Shown here: one piece after another, positions 8,675 through 15,998 of the stretch
Layout of the letters: every line of letters begins with the position of its first letter
Position numbering within the stretch: position 1 is the stretch's first letter
Assembly (NCBI GenBank): GCA_031119395.1
Contig: JAVHYA010000008.1
Location: forward strand, 36,855-72,124
Reading direction: 5' to 3'
Length of the DNA stretch: 35,270 bases
From: Pseudomonadota bacterium
GTDB taxonomy: Bacteria > Pseudomonadota > Gammaproteobacteria > Burkholderiales > Burkholderiaceae_C
Notes under the pieces: generated by a model
What the model was told of the DNA's origin: nothing
Databases searched by the model: none
What the model saw: the letters and a program-made list of their open reading frames with translations, nothing else
Position numbers and translations under genes: made by a program

Positions 8675-9676
8675 ATGCCGACCGCACGCCGAACCACCGT
8701 GTCCTCCAGCGCCCCGCCAGCGCCGCCCAGTGCGCGCGACGTGCTCACGCCCGACGCGCTGGCGATGCTCCAGACCATTGTGCAGGCCGGCAGCTTCGCC
8801 GGGGCGGCGCGCACGCTCGACCTCGTTCCCAGCGCGCTGAGCTACCGCGTGCGGCAGATCGAGGATGCGCTCGACGTGCTGCTCTTCGACCGCAGCGCCC
8901 GCCAGGCGCGCCTCACGCAGGCCGGGGCCGAACTGCTGCGCGAGGCCGGCCGCCTGCTCGGCGAGATCGATGCCGTGGCCAACCGCGTGCGCCGCGTGGC
9001 CACCGGCTGGGAGCCGCAGTTCACCATCGCCATCGACAGCGTCATCGCGCGCGACCCGCTGTTCGACCTGGTGGGCGCCTTCTACGCCGAGGAACCGCCC
9101 ACGCGGCTGAAGCTGCGCGACGAGACGCTGCTGGGCACCATCGAGGCGTTGACCCGCGGCGAAGCCGACCTGGCCATCGGCACCGTGCTCGATGCCGCCA
9201 GCCTGGCCTTCACCGCCACCGGCATCCGCAGCCGGCCGCTGGGCGAGATCCGCTTCGTCTACGCCGTGGCGCCGCACCATCCGCTGGCGCGTGCCGCCGA
9301 GCCGTTGAGCGACGCCACCATCCGCACGCACCGCGGCGTGGCGGCGGCCGACTCGGCACGCCAGGGCCAGAGCATGAACGTCAACCTGGTGGGCGGGCAG
9401 GACATCCTCACCGTGCCGACCATGCAGGCCAAGCTGCACGCGCAGCTGCACGGGCTCGGCGGCGGCTTCCTGCCCGAGCCGATGGCGCGGCCCTACGTGG
9501 AGGCCGGCCACCTCGTGGTGCGCGCCACCGAACGCGTGCCGCCGGCCGGCGCGCTGCATTGCGCCTGGCGGGTGCGGGCTGCCGGCAGCCCGGGCCTGGC
9601 GCTGCAGTGGTGGCTGCAACGCTTCGAGCACGAAGGCACGCGCGAGGCGCTGCTGCACCGCCACCGCGGACGCTGA
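8675..9676 (+). CDS. LysR family transcriptional regulator (pirin/DoxX locus)
   Basis: This 333-residue regulator has a winged helix-turn-helix at about 24-82 (LAMLQTIVQAGSFAGAARTL, then SALSYRVRQIEDALDVLLF) and a LysR substrate-binding domain from about 105. About 22 residues rich in Ala, Pro and Ser precede the HTH. An in-frame TTG at 8657 is possible, but it would lie on top of the operator-like palindrome, so the ATG at 8675 is preferred. It is divergent from the YhhW-type pirin gene, which is the usual arrangement for a LysR regulator and its target. The inducer is unknown; a quinone or other electrophile would suit the target genes. Confidence 0.92.
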   Translation: MPTARRTTVSSSAPPAPPSARDVLTPDALAMLQTIVQAGSFAGAARTLDLVPSALSYRVRQIEDALDVLLFDRSARQARLTQAGAELLREAGRLLGEIDAVANRVRRVATGWEPQFTIAIDSVIARDPLFDLVGAFYAEEPPTRLKLRDETLLGTIEALTRGEADLAIGTVLDAASLAFTATGIRSRPLGEIRFVYAVAPHHPLARAAEPLSDATIRTHRGVAAADSARQGQSMNVNLVGGQDILTVPTMQAKLHAQLHGLGGGFLPEPMARPYVEAGHLVVRATERVPPAGALHCAWRVRAAGSPGLALQWWLQRFEHEGTREALLHRHRGR

Positions 9677-9751
9677 TTGCCCGGGGCCGCCGCGGGAAGC
9701 GGTAGAGTCGGCCCGGCATCCATCCCTCTCGCCGCCTCCTGCACAACAACC

Positions 9752-10825
9752 ATGACAACCCGCCGCCCTCGCACCGCCCGCTCCCCCGCCTCTGCCCCGG
9801 CCCCCCGCCGCATCGCCATCGTCGGTGCCGGCCTGGCCGGACTCACGGCCGCACGCACCCTGGTGCAGGCCGGCCACGAGGTCACGGTCTTCGAACGGGC
9901 GGCGCAGGTCGGCGGCCGCATGGCCAGCGAGGACACGCCCTTCGGCAGCTTCGACTCCGGCGCGCAGTACTTCACCGTGCGCGACCCGCGCTTCCAGCAG
10001 GCGCTCGACGCCACCCGCGCGCCCTGCAAGCGCTGGAGCGCCAACGCCGTGCGGGTGCTCGACGCCCACGGCCGCGTGGCCGAGGCCGCGCTGCCGGGGC
10101 GCGAATCGCACTGGGTCGCGACGCCCCGCATGGATGCGCTGGCCGCGCACTGGGCCGCCCCGCTGGGCACGCGCGTGCGCACCGGCTGCGGCGTGACCGC
10201 GATCGAGCGCGATCCGCTGACCGAGCGCGGCTGGCAGCTGCGCATCGCGGAGGCGGAGGGCGCGCAGTCGGTGCAGCCCGGCTTCGACGCGGTGCTGCTG
10301 GCCGTCACGCCCGGCGCCGCGCGCGTGCTGCTGCGCGGCGCGGCGCCGGCGCTCTTCGAAGCGCTCGGCGGCGTGACCATCGCGCCGTGCTGGTCGCTCA
10401 ACCTCGCCTACCCGCAGGCCAACCAGCCCGCGCTGTGGTCGCTGGGCCCGCAGTGGAACGCCGCGCTCTCCACCCACCACCGCGTGGCCTGGCTGGCGCG
10501 CGAATCGTCCAAGCCCGGCCGCACGCAGGTCGAGCGCTGGACGGTGCAGGCGAGCCCCGCGTGGTCGCAGGAGCACCTGCGCGACGACGCGCCCCGCATC
10601 GAGGCCAAGCTGCAGCGCGCCTTCGCCGAGATCACCGGCATCCTCGCCACGCCCTCCTTCGCCCAGGCGCGCCTGTGGACCGAGGCCAAGACGCTGACAC
10701 CGCTGGGCAAGTCGCACCTGTGGGACGCCGCGACCGGCCTCGGCGTCGCGGGCGACTGGTGCATCGGGCACCGCGTCGAGGACGCGTTCGTCTCGGGCCT
10801 GTCGCTCGCGCTCGACATCGCCTGA
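9752..10825 (+). CDS. FAD-dependent amine oxidase/renalase-like oxidoreductase
   Basis: The protein has 357 residues. An N-terminal Rossmann motif [15 protein letters not shown] (about 23-37) binds FAD, followed by [13 protein letters not shown], the second dinucleotide-binding element of the amine-oxidase/renalase family. The C-terminal [19 protein letters not shown] segment closes the flavin site. There is no signal peptide. The ATG at 9752 gives the shortest tail before the Rossmann motif; an upstream in-frame start would add 25 residues of no family resemblance. The gene follows the LysR gene by 75 bases and precedes gluQ by 4 bases, so it may be co-transcribed with the tRNA genes. The substrate is not predictable from sequence. 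Confidence 0.88.
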   Translation: MTTRRPRTARSPASAPAPRRIAIVGAGLAGLTAARTLVQAGHEVTVFERAAQVGGRMASEDTPFGSFDSGAQYFTVRDPRFQQALDATRAPCKRWSANAVRVLDAHGRVAEAALPGRESHWVATPRMDALAAHWAAPLGTRVRTGCGVTAIERDPLTERGWQLRIAEAEGAQSVQPGFDAVLLAVTPGAARVLLRGAAPALFEALGGVTIAPCWSLNLAYPQANQPALWSLGPQWNAALSTHHRVAWLARESSKPGRTQVERWTVQASPAWSQEHLRDDAPRIEAKLQRAFAEITGILATPSFAQARLWTEAKTLTPLGKSHLWDAATGLGVAGDWCIGHRVEDAFVSGLSLALDIA

Positions 10826-10829
10826 ACGC

Positions 10830-11873
10830 GTGAACCAGGGCCCCGAGCCGCCGCCGGGCCGCCCCAAGGCGGCGAGCACCCCCTCGGGGGGCAGCGAACC
10901 TCGCGCAGCGGGGAGCGTGGGGGCCACATACATCGGCCGCTTTGCGCCATCGCCCACCGGGCCGCTGCACGCGGGCTCGCTGGTCGCCGCGCTGGCCAGC
11001 TGGCTCGATGCGCGCGCCGCGGGCGGGCGCTGGCTGGTGCGCATCGAGGATGCCGACACCGAACGTTGTCTGCCCGGGCTGGGCGAGCACATCCTCGGCC
11101 AGCTCGCAGCCTGCGGGCTGGTCGCCGACGAGCCGCCCGTGTGGCAGGGCGGCCGCACCGCGCTGTACGAAGCGGCGTTGCAGCGCCTGGCGACGGCCGG
11201 CCTGGCCTACCCCTGCGGCTGCACGCGCCGCGAGATCGACGCCGCCCTGGCCGCACGGGGCGTGGCCCACGAACGCCACGGCGAGCGCGTCTACCCCGGG
11301 ACCTGTCGCGACGGGCTGCACGGCAAGGCCGCACGGGCCTGGCGGTTCGCGACCTGGAAATTCGAACAAAAAATAGCTCCAGCGCCCGCCCCACTTGCGC
11401 AAGCAGCTATCGAAACAATAGCAGACGAGGTGCACTGGACCGACCGCCGGCTCGGCCCGCAGCGCCAGCGCGTGGCGAGCGAGGTCGGCGACTTCGTGCT
11501 GCGCCGCGCCGACGGTCCCTGGGCCTACCAGTTGGCGGTCGTGGTGGACGATGCGGCACAGGGCATCACCGACGTCGTGCGCGGTGAAGACCTGGCCGAC
11601 AACACGCCGCGCCAGATCCTGCTGCAGCAGGCGCTGGGCTTGCCCGCGCCGCGCTACCTGCACACGCCGCTGGTGATGGGCGCCGACGGGCAGAAGCTGT
11701 CCAAGCAGAACGGGGCGACCGCGCTGGCCACCGACACGCCGGCGCAGGCCCTGGGCGCCCTGCAGGCGGCCGCGGCCGTGCTCGGGTTGCCGCCTTCCGC
11801 CGCGACCACGCCCGCCGAGGCGCTGGCGCAATGGGCGGCCCCCTGGGCCGCTCTCTACAATCCGCGCCCGTGA
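10830..11873 (+). CDS. gluQ: Glutamyl-Q tRNA(Asp) synthetase
   Basis: GluQ charges glutamate onto the queuosine base at the wobble position of tRNA(Asp). The catalytic core is a truncated glutamyl-tRNA synthetase without an anticodon-binding domain: [15 protein letters not shown] (HIGH-like), zinc-type cysteines in CGCTRREID and GTCRDG, VRGEDL, and QKLSKQNGA (KMSKS). Two oddities come from repeats. The first 29 residues (Pro/Gly/Ser-rich) are the translation of an interspersed repeat at 10843-10923, so the real start may be the in-frame GTG at 10917 ([12 protein letters not shown]). A second repeat (11358-11423) adds about 20 residues, [20 protein letters not shown], between the zinc region and DRRLGPQRQ. 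The stop overlaps the trmB start by 3 bases. Confidence 0.93.
   Translation: MNQGPEPPPGRPKAASTPSGGSEPRAAGSVGATYIGRFAPSPTGPLHAGSLVAALASWLDARAAGGRWLVRIEDADTERCLPGLGEHILGQLAACGLVADEPPVWQGGRTALYEAALQRLATAGLAYPCGCTRREIDAALAARGVAHERHGERVYPGTCRDGLHGKAARAWRFATWKFEQKIAPAPAPLAQAAIETIADEVHWTDRRLGPQRQRVASEVGDFVLRRADGPWAYQLAVVVDDAAQGITDVVRGEDLADNTPRQILLQQALGLPAPRYLHTPLVMGADGQKLSKQNGATALATDTPAQALGALQAAAAVLGLPPSAATTPAEALAQWAAPWAALYNPRP
10843..10923 (+). repeat. Interspersed GC-hairpin repeat at the 5' end of gluQ
   Basis: It contains two small hairpins: gccgcc-ccaa-ggcggc (10858-10873), then a ccccctcggggg palindrome, followed by gcagcgaacctcgcgcagcg and ggggagcgtggggg. I recognise this as a common Comamonadaceae intergenic element. 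Here it lies within the longest gluQ reading frame and encodes [20 protein letters not shown]. The candidate GTG start at 10917 is inside its last bases. Confidence 0.6.
11358..11423 (-). repeat. GCTATC-type repeat inserted in frame inside gluQ, copy B
   Basis: Read on the minus strand it runs gctattgtttcgatagctgc, then cttgcgcaagtggggcgggc and gctggagctattttttgttc. The start matches copy C (gctatcgttttaatagc) at 30501. It interrupts gluQ without breaking the frame and adds about 20 residues that known GluQ proteins lack. Confidence 0.6.
11856..11861 (+). promoter_or_regulatory. Candidate -10 element for a leaderless trmB transcript
   Basis: TACAAT ends 8 bases before the trmB GTG (11870) and lies inside the end of gluQ. 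The geometry resembles the dnaE and trhO promoters. No Shine-Dalgarno is present before this GTG. Confidence 0.4.
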
Positions 11874-12622
11874 TCGACACCCCTGCCTCGCCCCCGGCCG
11901 CCGACGGCGCCGACAACGACGACGACGCCACCACCCCGCCAGGCTTCCCGCACCGGCGCCTGAAGAGCTTCGTGCGCCGCGCCGGCCGCACCACCGGCGG
12001 CCAGGCCAAGGCCTTCGAGACCTGGGGCCCCGAGTTCCTGCTGCCCTACCGCGAGCAGCGGCTCGACCTCGACGCCGCCTTCGGCCGCCATGCGCCCACC
12101 ATCCTGGAGATCGGCTTCGGCATGGGCGAGGCCACGGCCCACATCGCCCGCGTGCGGCCCGGGGACAACTTCCTGTGCTGCGAAGTGCACGAGCCCGGCG
12201 TCGGTGCGCTGCTCAAGCGCATCGGCGAGCAGCAGATCGGCAACATCCGCATCTGCGCGCACGATGCGGTGGACGTGCTGGAGCACATGATCGCGCCCGG
12301 CTCGCTGGCCGGCATCCACGTCTTCTTCCCCGACCCCTGGCACAAGAAGCGCCACAACAAGCGGCGTCTGATCCAGCCGCCCTTCGTCCGCCAGCTGGCC
12401 GAGCACCTGCAGCCCGGCGGCTACCTCCACTGCGCCACCGACTGGCAGCCCTATGCCGAGCAGATGCTCGAGGTGCTGGGCGCCGAGCCGCTGCTGGCCA
12501 ACACCAGCACCGCCGCCGACGGCTGGGCGGCCAAGCCCGACTACCGGCCGCTGACCAAGTTCGAGAACCGCGGCCTCAAGCTCGGCCACGGCGTCTGGGA
12601 CGTCGTGTTCCGCCGCCTCTGA
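11870..12622 (+). CDS. trmB: tRNA (guanine(46)-N7)-methyltransferase
   Basis: TrmB uses S-adenosylmethionine to make m7G46 in the tRNA variable loop. The 250-residue protein has a variable acidic N-terminus, [20 protein letters not shown] (about 34-53) typical of the family, the SAM motif [10 protein letters not shown] (80-89), the acidic residue E105 in CCEVHEPGV, and the catalytic/tRNA-binding signature [16 protein letters not shown] (152-167). It ends with [16 protein letters not shown]. The start is taken as GTG 11870, overlapping the gluQ stop (GTGA); an in-frame ATG at 11831 would lie deep inside gluQ. The overlap suggests coupling to gluQ, and a TACAAT box offers an additional internal promoter. 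Confidence 0.94.
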   Translation: MIDTPASPPAADGADNDDDATTPPGFPHRRLKSFVRRAGRTTGGQAKAFETWGPEFLLPYREQRLDLDAAFGRHAPTILEIGFGMGEATAHIARVRPGDNFLCCEVHEPGVGALLKRIGEQQIGNIRICAHDAVDVLEHMIAPGSLAGIHVFFPDPWHKKRHNKRRLIQPPFVRQLAEHLQPGGYLHCATDWQPYAEQMLEVLGAEPLLANTSTAADGWAAKPDYRPLTKFENRGLKLGHGVWDVVFRRL

Positions 12623-12653
12623 GCCGCGCGCGGCGGGCGCGCGCGCCCCGCCT

Positions 12654-13223
12654 TCAGTCCCCGATCCGGAAACGGAAGACCTGTCGCACCGGCGCGGCCA
12701 CCGCCTGGCCGGCCGCATCGCGCGCCGGCCGGAAGCGCCAGCGCGGCAGCACTTCGCGCACCGCCTGGGCGAACGCCGCATGCGTGGCCTGCGCCTCCAC
12801 ATCCCGCGCCCGGCCCTCGTCGTCGACGACGAACGTCGCCACCACCCGGCCTTCGACGCCGCGGTCGCGCAGCGCCACCGGATAGCGCGGCGCCCACTGC
12901 GCGATCGGCCGCGGCGGCTCGGCGACCCTGCCCGGGACGGGCCGCGTGCGGGCCACGCGCGGCGGCACCGCCGAAGGCCCGAGATCGACCGGCCCCGGAA
13001 GCGGTGCGGCGCCGACCGGGGGCGCCGGTGCGGGCTCCATGACGCCCGTGCCGCCCGCACGCACCGAGTCGGGCGTGGGCCGCGCCTGGATGTCCTCCAC
13101 GCGCCGTGGAGGAATGCACCCCGCCAGCACCACCAGGCCAGCCAGCAGAAGACCCCGCCACACCGCACAGGCATGCCGCGATGCGGGACATTCATACCGC
13201 CGAGGCACACATGTTGCTAACAT
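12654..13223 (-). CDS. Lipoprotein with TonB C-terminal domain (energy-transducer-like)
   Basis: The protein has a lipoprotein signal, WRGLLLAGLVVLAGC with lipobox LAGC, then a Pro/Ala-rich linker of about 80 residues and a TonB_C domain: PRYPVALRDRGVEGRVVATF, then a C-terminal LPRWRFRPARDAAG segment. Lipid anchoring by a cysteine is unusual for true TonB, which uses an N-terminal transmembrane helix, so this may be a periplasmic or outer-membrane-associated TonB-domain protein rather than a transporter energiser. The start is uncertain. ATG 13223, ATG 13247 and GTG 13163 are all in frame. The last would leave the operator-like palindromes at 13210-13238 outside the gene and give a compact 15-residue signal peptide. 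Convergent with trmB. Confidence 0.75.
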   Translation of the reverse strand: MLATCVPRRYECPASRHACAVWRGLLLAGLVVLAGCIPPRRVEDIQARPTPDSVRAGGTGVMEPAPAPPVGAAPLPGPVDLGPSAVPPRVARTRPVPGRVAEPPRPIAQWAPRYPVALRDRGVEGRVVATFVVDDEGRARDVEAQATHAAFAQAVREVLPRWRFRPARDAAGQAVAAPVRQVFRFRIGD

Positions 13224-13238
13224 GAGTAAATTGTTACT
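13210..13238. promoter_or_regulatory. Pair of adjacent palindromes in a divergent promoter
   Basis: catgtt-gct-aacatg (13210-13224) and agtaa-attg-ttact (13225-13238) are perfect inverted repeats lying end to end, 16 bases before the ATG of the binding-protein gene at 13254. Their position suggests operators for one or both divergent genes. The regulator is not identified. Confidence 0.4.
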
Positions 13239-13253
13239 AAAGGTCATAACGCC

Positions 13254-14378
13254 ATGAAATTGCGTCGACGCGCGTGGATCCAGTGGGCCGGTGCCGCGGC
13301 CGTGTCTCCCATGGCCTGGGCCGCGCCGCCCGCCGGCGGCCGGCCCGTGCTCGTGCTCGGCCAATCGGCGCCGCTGACCGGCGCGGCCAGCGAGATCGGC
13401 CTGGCCTTCGCCGCCGGCGCCAAACTGTACGTGGACGGCTTCAACCAGCGGCCCGATGCCCCGGTGCGCGTGGAACTGCGCCAGCTCGACGACGGCTACG
13501 TGCCCGAGAAGGCCGCCGCCAATGCGCGCCAGCTGCTGGCCGGGGGCGCGGACGCGCTGTTCGGCTTCGTGGGCACGGCCAGCTCGCTCGCGGCGGCGGC
13601 CGTGGCCAAGCCGCAGGGCGCCGTGCTCTTCGCGCCCTACGCCGCGCCGGATTCGCTGCGCGACGCGTCCCATCCCAACGTCTTCCTGGTTCGCCCCAGC
13701 ATGGCCGACGAGGCGTTCAAGATGGTGCAGCACTGCGCCACCCTCGGGCTCACCCGCATCGCCGTGGTGGGCGAGGACGACGCCATGGGCCGCGCCGGCG
13801 TGGAGGCCGTCAACCGTGCGATCCAGGAGCTCAAGCTGCCCCCGCCGGTGGCGACGGCCTTCATGCCCAGCCAGTCGAAGCAGGTCGACGCGGCGGTGGC
13901 CACCGTGCATGCGGCCCAGCCGCAGGCAGTGATCCAGGCCGCGCTGTTCCAGAGCACGGCGGCCTTCATCCAGAAGATGCGCAAGACCGGCTACGCCGGC
14001 GCCTTCCTCAACTTCTCGGCGGTCGGCATCGACCCGCTCTACATCGCGCTGGACAAGGACATCGGCGGCGTGGTGGTGTCGCAGGTGGTGCCCTCGCCGC
14101 GCAGCCGGGCCACGCCCATCGTGCGCGAGTACCTGGCTGCCATCGAGCAGTCCGACCTGAGCCCCGGCTACGAGGGCCTGGAAGGCTTCATCGCCGCCAA
14201 GACGATCTGCGAAGCGGCACGCCGCGGCGGGCGCGGGCCGACGCTCGCCCGCACCCTGGCTGGCATGACGAACTACGACGCGGGCGGCTTCCGCCTGAAC
14301 CTGCGCGCGGGCGTGCGCGAGGCCACCTCGGCGATCGAACTGGTGTCGATCTCCGCCGACGGCCGCGTCATCCGCTGA
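13254..14378 (+). CDS. Branched-chain amino acid-type ABC substrate-binding protein (orphan)
   Basis: The protein has 374 residues. A signal peptide (about 1-23, MKLRRRAWIQWAGAAAVSPM, cleavage after AWA) exports it to the periplasm. The mature part is a type I periplasmic binding protein of the LivJ/LivK family (Peripla_BP_6), with GQSAPLTGAASEIGLAF at the start and VVGEDDAMGRAGVEAV in the middle. The arginine run at residues 4-6 gives the signal a Tat-like look but without a clear SRRxFLK motif. No permease or ATPase gene is adjacent, so it must share a transporter encoded elsewhere or act as a sensor-type binding protein. It differs from the operon-borne binding protein at 19802. The ligand is unknown. 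Confidence 0.88.
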   Translation: MKLRRRAWIQWAGAAAVSPMAWAAPPAGGRPVLVLGQSAPLTGAASEIGLAFAAGAKLYVDGFNQRPDAPVRVELRQLDDGYVPEKAAANARQLLAGGADALFGFVGTASSLAAAAVAKPQGAVLFAPYAAPDSLRDASHPNVFLVRPSMADEAFKMVQHCATLGLTRIAVVGEDDAMGRAGVEAVNRAIQELKLPPPVATAFMPSQSKQVDAAVATVHAAQPQAVIQAALFQSTAAFIQKMRKTGYAGAFLNFSAVGIDPLYIALDKDIGGVVVSQVVPSPRSRATPIVREYLAAIEQSDLSPGYEGLEGFIAAKTICEAARRGGRGPTLARTLAGMTNYDAGGFRLNLRAGVREATSAIELVSISADGRVIR

Positions 14379-14409
14379 TCGGCGGGCCCGGCGCCGGCGG
14401 CGCGCGCGA

Positions 14410-15120
14410 CTACCGCGCGCGCTGCGCGAGCGCCTCGGCGTCGAGGATGTCCACACGTCGATAGCCCAGGCGGATCACGCCCTCGCCGGCCAGCGTGTTG
14501 AGCTGCAGCGACAGCGTCTGCCGCGTCACGCCGAGCATCATGGCCAGCGCCTCCTGCGGCAGCGTCACATGCGACCGCGCCCGCGGCGACTGGGTGGCAT
14601 CGCCGCGCGCCAGGGTCAGCAGCCGGCGGGCGACGCGCGAGCGCAGGTCGCGCAGCGTGTTGTCCTCCGCCAGGCCGTAGAGCATGCGCACGCGACCTGC
14701 CAGAAGGCGCGCCATCGCGTTGGCGAAGGCGGTGTCCCGCATGAGCTGGGTGAACGCGGCCGGCGGCACCACCAGCACGTCGGCCGCCGACAGGGCCGTG
14801 GCATCGTGGGTGCGCGCTTCGCCGTCGATGAGCGTGATCTCGCCGAACCAGTTGCCCGGCTCCAGCACGGCCAGGATCGCCTCGCGTCCGTCGCCGCGCA
14901 GCGTCGACGCCTTGAGCCAGCCCGCCGCCAGCCCGTAGAAGCCGCTGCCGGCCGCGCCCACCGGATCGCCCTGGCGGAACAGCATCTCGCCGCGGCGCAG
15001 GTGCAGCAGTTCGGCCGCGCCGACCAGCGCCTCGCGCTGGCCGCGCGCGAGCGATGCGAACCACGGGTTGGCAAGAAAGGCGCTGCGCTGGGCAGCGGCG
15101 AGGCGGAAGGCGGGGGCCAT
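14410..15120 (-). CDS. Crp/Fnr family transcriptional regulator
   Basis: The protein has 236 residues. A cyclic-nucleotide-binding-type domain (about 22-130) carries the phosphate-cassette-like segment FGEITLIDGEARTHD (92-106), followed by the dimerisation helix and a winged HTH (about 185-222, LPQEALAMMLGVTRQTLSLQ). There is no cysteine cluster at the N-terminus, so it is not an Fnr-type iron-sulphur sensor. The start at 15120 gives a normal family length; an in-frame GTG at 15144 is possible. It is divergent from the HD-domain gene. A 16-bp palindrome of Crp-site size (15173-15188) between them is the likely target. Confidence 0.9.
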   Translation of the reverse strand: MAPAFRLAAAQRSAFLANPWFASLARGQREALVGAAELLHLRRGEMLFRQGDPVGAAGSGFYGLAAGWLKASTLRGDGREAILAVLEPGNWFGEITLIDGEARTHDATALSAADVLVVPPAAFTQLMRDTAFANAMARLLAGRVRMLYGLAEDNTLRDLRSRVARRLLTLARGDATQSPRARSHVTLPQEALAMMLGVTRQTLSLQLNTLAGEGVIRLGYRRVDILDAEALAQRAR

Positions 15121-15172
15121 GCGGAAAAGAGGAGCGGCGTGCACCGGGGCCGGGTAAACGCGGGCGCTGGAA

Positions 15173-15188
15173 TGTCCGATTCCGGACA
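15173..15188. promoter_or_regulatory. Crp/Fnr-type operator with class II spacing
   Basis: TGTCCG-ATTC-CGGACA is a perfect inverted repeat of Crp-family length. The best downstream -10 is TACAGT at 15210-15215, which predicts a start near 15222. The palindrome centre (15180.5) would then be at about -41.5, the position of class II Crp activator sites. This suggests the divergent Crp/Fnr protein activates the HD-domain gene. Confidence 0.5.
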
Positions 15189-15250
15189 GTTTGCCACCCC
15201 GGACCGGCCTACAGTGGGCCGTTCCACCCCCCACGACCCCGGAGACAACA

Positions 15251-15841
15251 ATGAACGCAAGGGCGAATTTCGTGCGCATGCAGGACAGCACGCGCGAGGA
15301 CTGGCAGGCCATCGGCGGCGAGTTCATGCACTTCACGCGCGGCCTGCCCGACCGCGTGATGGCGCACCTGAAGATCCTCGAGGGCGACTACGGCGGCTTC
15401 CCGGTCGACCGGTACACCCATTCGCTGCAGACCGCCACGCGTGCGCTGCGCGACGGCCGCGACGAGGAGTACGTGGTGTGCGCCCTGCTGCACGACATCG
15501 GCGACACGCTGGGCAGTTTCAATCATCCCGACATCGCCGCGGCCATCCTCAAGCCCTTCGTGAGCGAGGCCAACCACTGGATGGTGCAGAACCACGGCAT
15601 CTTCCAGGGCCACTACTTCTTCCACCACATCGGGCTGGACCGTGACATGCGCGACCAGTTCAGGGCCCATCCGCACTACGAGCGCACCGCCGAGTTCTGC
15701 GAGCTCTACGACAACCCCGCCTTCGACCCCAAGGGCGAGACCTTGCCGATGCGCGAGTTCGAGCCCATGCTGCGCCGGCTGATGGCCCAACCGAAGCAGA
15801 GCATCTACAAGGCCGCGCTGCAGGAGCCGGCGGCGGCCTGA
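15251..15841 (+). CDS. HD-domain protein, PhnZ/MIOX-like diiron oxygenase candidate
   Basis: The protein has 196 residues and one HD domain. Likely metal ligands are H57 (RYTHS), H81-D82 (LLHDIGD), H92 (NHPDIAA) and H115 (QNHGIF). The H...HD...H...H order and the 24-residue gap from the first His to HD resemble PhnZ and TmpB, HD-fold mixed-valence diiron oxygenases, more than nucleotide phosphohydrolases, although the gap after HD is shorter here. GGAGA precedes the ATG at 15251. It is followed after about 157 bases, mostly repeat, by a class II aldolase-like gene, and is divergent from a Crp/Fnr regulator. A small-molecule oxygenase is a reasonable reading, but phosphohydrolase cannot be excluded. 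Confidence 0.8.
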   Translation: MNARANFVRMQDSTREDWQAIGGEFMHFTRGLPDRVMAHLKILEGDYGGFPVDRYTHSLQTATRALRDGRDEEYVVCALLHDIGDTLGSFNHPDIAAAILKPFVSEANHWMVQNHGIFQGHYFFHHIGLDRDMRDQFRAHPHYERTAEFCELYDNPAFDPKGETLPMREFEPMLRRLMAQPKQSIYKAALQEPAAA

Positions 15842-15852
15842 ACCTCGAAGTC

Positions 15853-15966
15853 GGACTTCCGGGCGCAGAGGTCGAACAGAGCACGCAGGGGACGCACAAG
15901 GAGCCAGCCACATGCTCCCTGTTGCGACTTGCGCGAAACCTTGGCGACCCCTGCGTCCGGAAGTCC
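15853..15966. repeat. Long inverted-repeat element between the HD and aldolase genes
   Basis: The ends are a 21-bp imperfect inverted repeat: 15853-15873 (ggacttccgggcgcagaggt...) pairs with 15946-15966 (...ctgcgtccggaagtcc) at 19 of 21 positions. The interior has gcgcgaaacc and catgctccct blocks typical of a Comamonadaceae intergenic repeat I recognise by its ggacttccg and ctgcgtcc edges. It encodes no plausible protein and may fold into a long hairpin between two co-directional genes. Confidence 0.6.
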
Positions 15967-15998
15967 GCGTTCATCACCCCCCCACAGGAGACCTCCCC

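Noticed and set aside
8648-11158. An 836-codon minus-strand frame opposite LysR, the FAD oxidoreductase and gluQ
   Set aside because: It is antisense to three recognisable genes and has no family features of its own.
15251-15841. Nucleotide phosphohydrolase as the plain reading of the HD protein
   Set aside because: Extra histidines H57, H92 and H115 in PhnZ-like order favour a diiron site, so the phosphohydrolase label was not adopted, although it is not excluded.
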